The notes under the pieces are model-generated. The model was not told the origin of the DNA. It worked only from the letters and a program-made list of their open reading frames with translations, and ran no database searches. Of a stretch of 12,491 bases of DNA, positions 12,340-12,491 are shown in pieces. This stretch comes from JAAYJM01 sp964498585 (GTDB lineage Bacteria; Bacteroidota; Ignavibacteria; Kapaibacteriales; UBA2268): positions 1 to 12,491 of the forward strand of contig CAZCHH010000079.1 in NCBI GenBank assembly GCA_964498585.1, read 5' to 3'. Position numbers and translations under genes: made by a program. Numbering within the stretch: position 1 is the first letter of the stretch; the number at the start of each line of letters is the position of its first letter.

Positions 12340-12491
12340 ACTTCTCAATGAGCGTAGTCGAAATGGCTATTGACACTCCTTTTGGGACTAACTATTATAC
12401 ACATCTTTAGAACTTGCTGCTATTCTGCTTATCCCGTTAGGGTGGGGTGAAATAAATCTCGTATTTATCAAAAAAAAACTTCACTCCAAAA

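Noticed and set aside
1..12491. CRISPR arrays, tRNA or rRNA genes, transposases, phage genes.
   Set aside because: No regularly spaced direct repeats with unique spacers, no tRNA cloverleaf or rRNA signature, and no transposase, integrase or phage protein was seen in the coding regions.

Overview
The window is AT-rich DNA from a member of the Fibrobacterota-Chlorobiota-Bacteroidota (FCB) group, most likely Bacteroidota sensu lato or an Ignavibacteria/Kapabacteria-like lineage. The evidence is: a succinate dehydrogenase made of a single diheme cytochrome b (b558 family), flavoprotein and iron-sulfur subunit in the order C-A-B; many small lipoproteins; one lipoprotein with a YPNP-type domain like those of secretion/gliding proteins in these phyla; weak or absent Shine-Dalgarno sites on several genes; and one promoter fitting the Bacteroidota consensus TTTG-N19-TAnnTTTG. 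The exact lineage is an inference.

Layout. 1-200: hairpin-rich intergenic repeat. 245-1695 (+): MalK/UgpC-type ABC ATPase without adjacent permeases, then a Gdx/SugE-type small multidrug resistance protein. 1873-2943 (-): dTDP-glucose 4,6-dehydratase, convergent with the transporter pair across an AGTCAT-type hairpin. 3114-3842 (-): lipoprotein with a YPNP beta domain. 3933-4114: MITE-like element with long inverted ends. 4161-4613 (-): CoA-binding domain protein. 4944-6764 (-): four small co-directional genes (85-aa membrane protein, two lipoproteins, YbjQ-like protein) ending at a strong terminator. Directly upstream of them lies a striking structured element with a terminator (6787-6949). 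6963-7373 (-): DUF5618 protein with a good promoter. 7655-8500 (-): toxin-antitoxin neighbourhood with a DUF4258 toxin candidate, a YgiT-type zinc-finger antitoxin candidate and a decayed ribbon-helix-helix antitoxin, bracketed by two copies of a hairpin repeat. 8721-12159 (-): sdhCAB. 12256-12339: degenerate heptamer tandem repeat, then intergenic DNA to the end.

Only sdhCAB is an evident core metabolic operon: it oxidises succinate in the TCA cycle and feeds menaquinone. It shows tight TAATG stop/start overlaps and richer GC in its coding sequence. The central 4.9-8.5 kb is accessory-like: very AT-rich, small genes, lipoproteins, a toxin-antitoxin pair and repeats. The best candidate for something undescribed is the structured element at 6787-6949. 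It sits between a stop codon and the next gene, ends in a perfect hairpin plus seven U, and contains an internal near-copy of the terminator 3' arm that could act as an antiterminator. That is the geometry of an attenuator or orphan riboswitch controlling the lipoprotein/YbjQ-like gene group.
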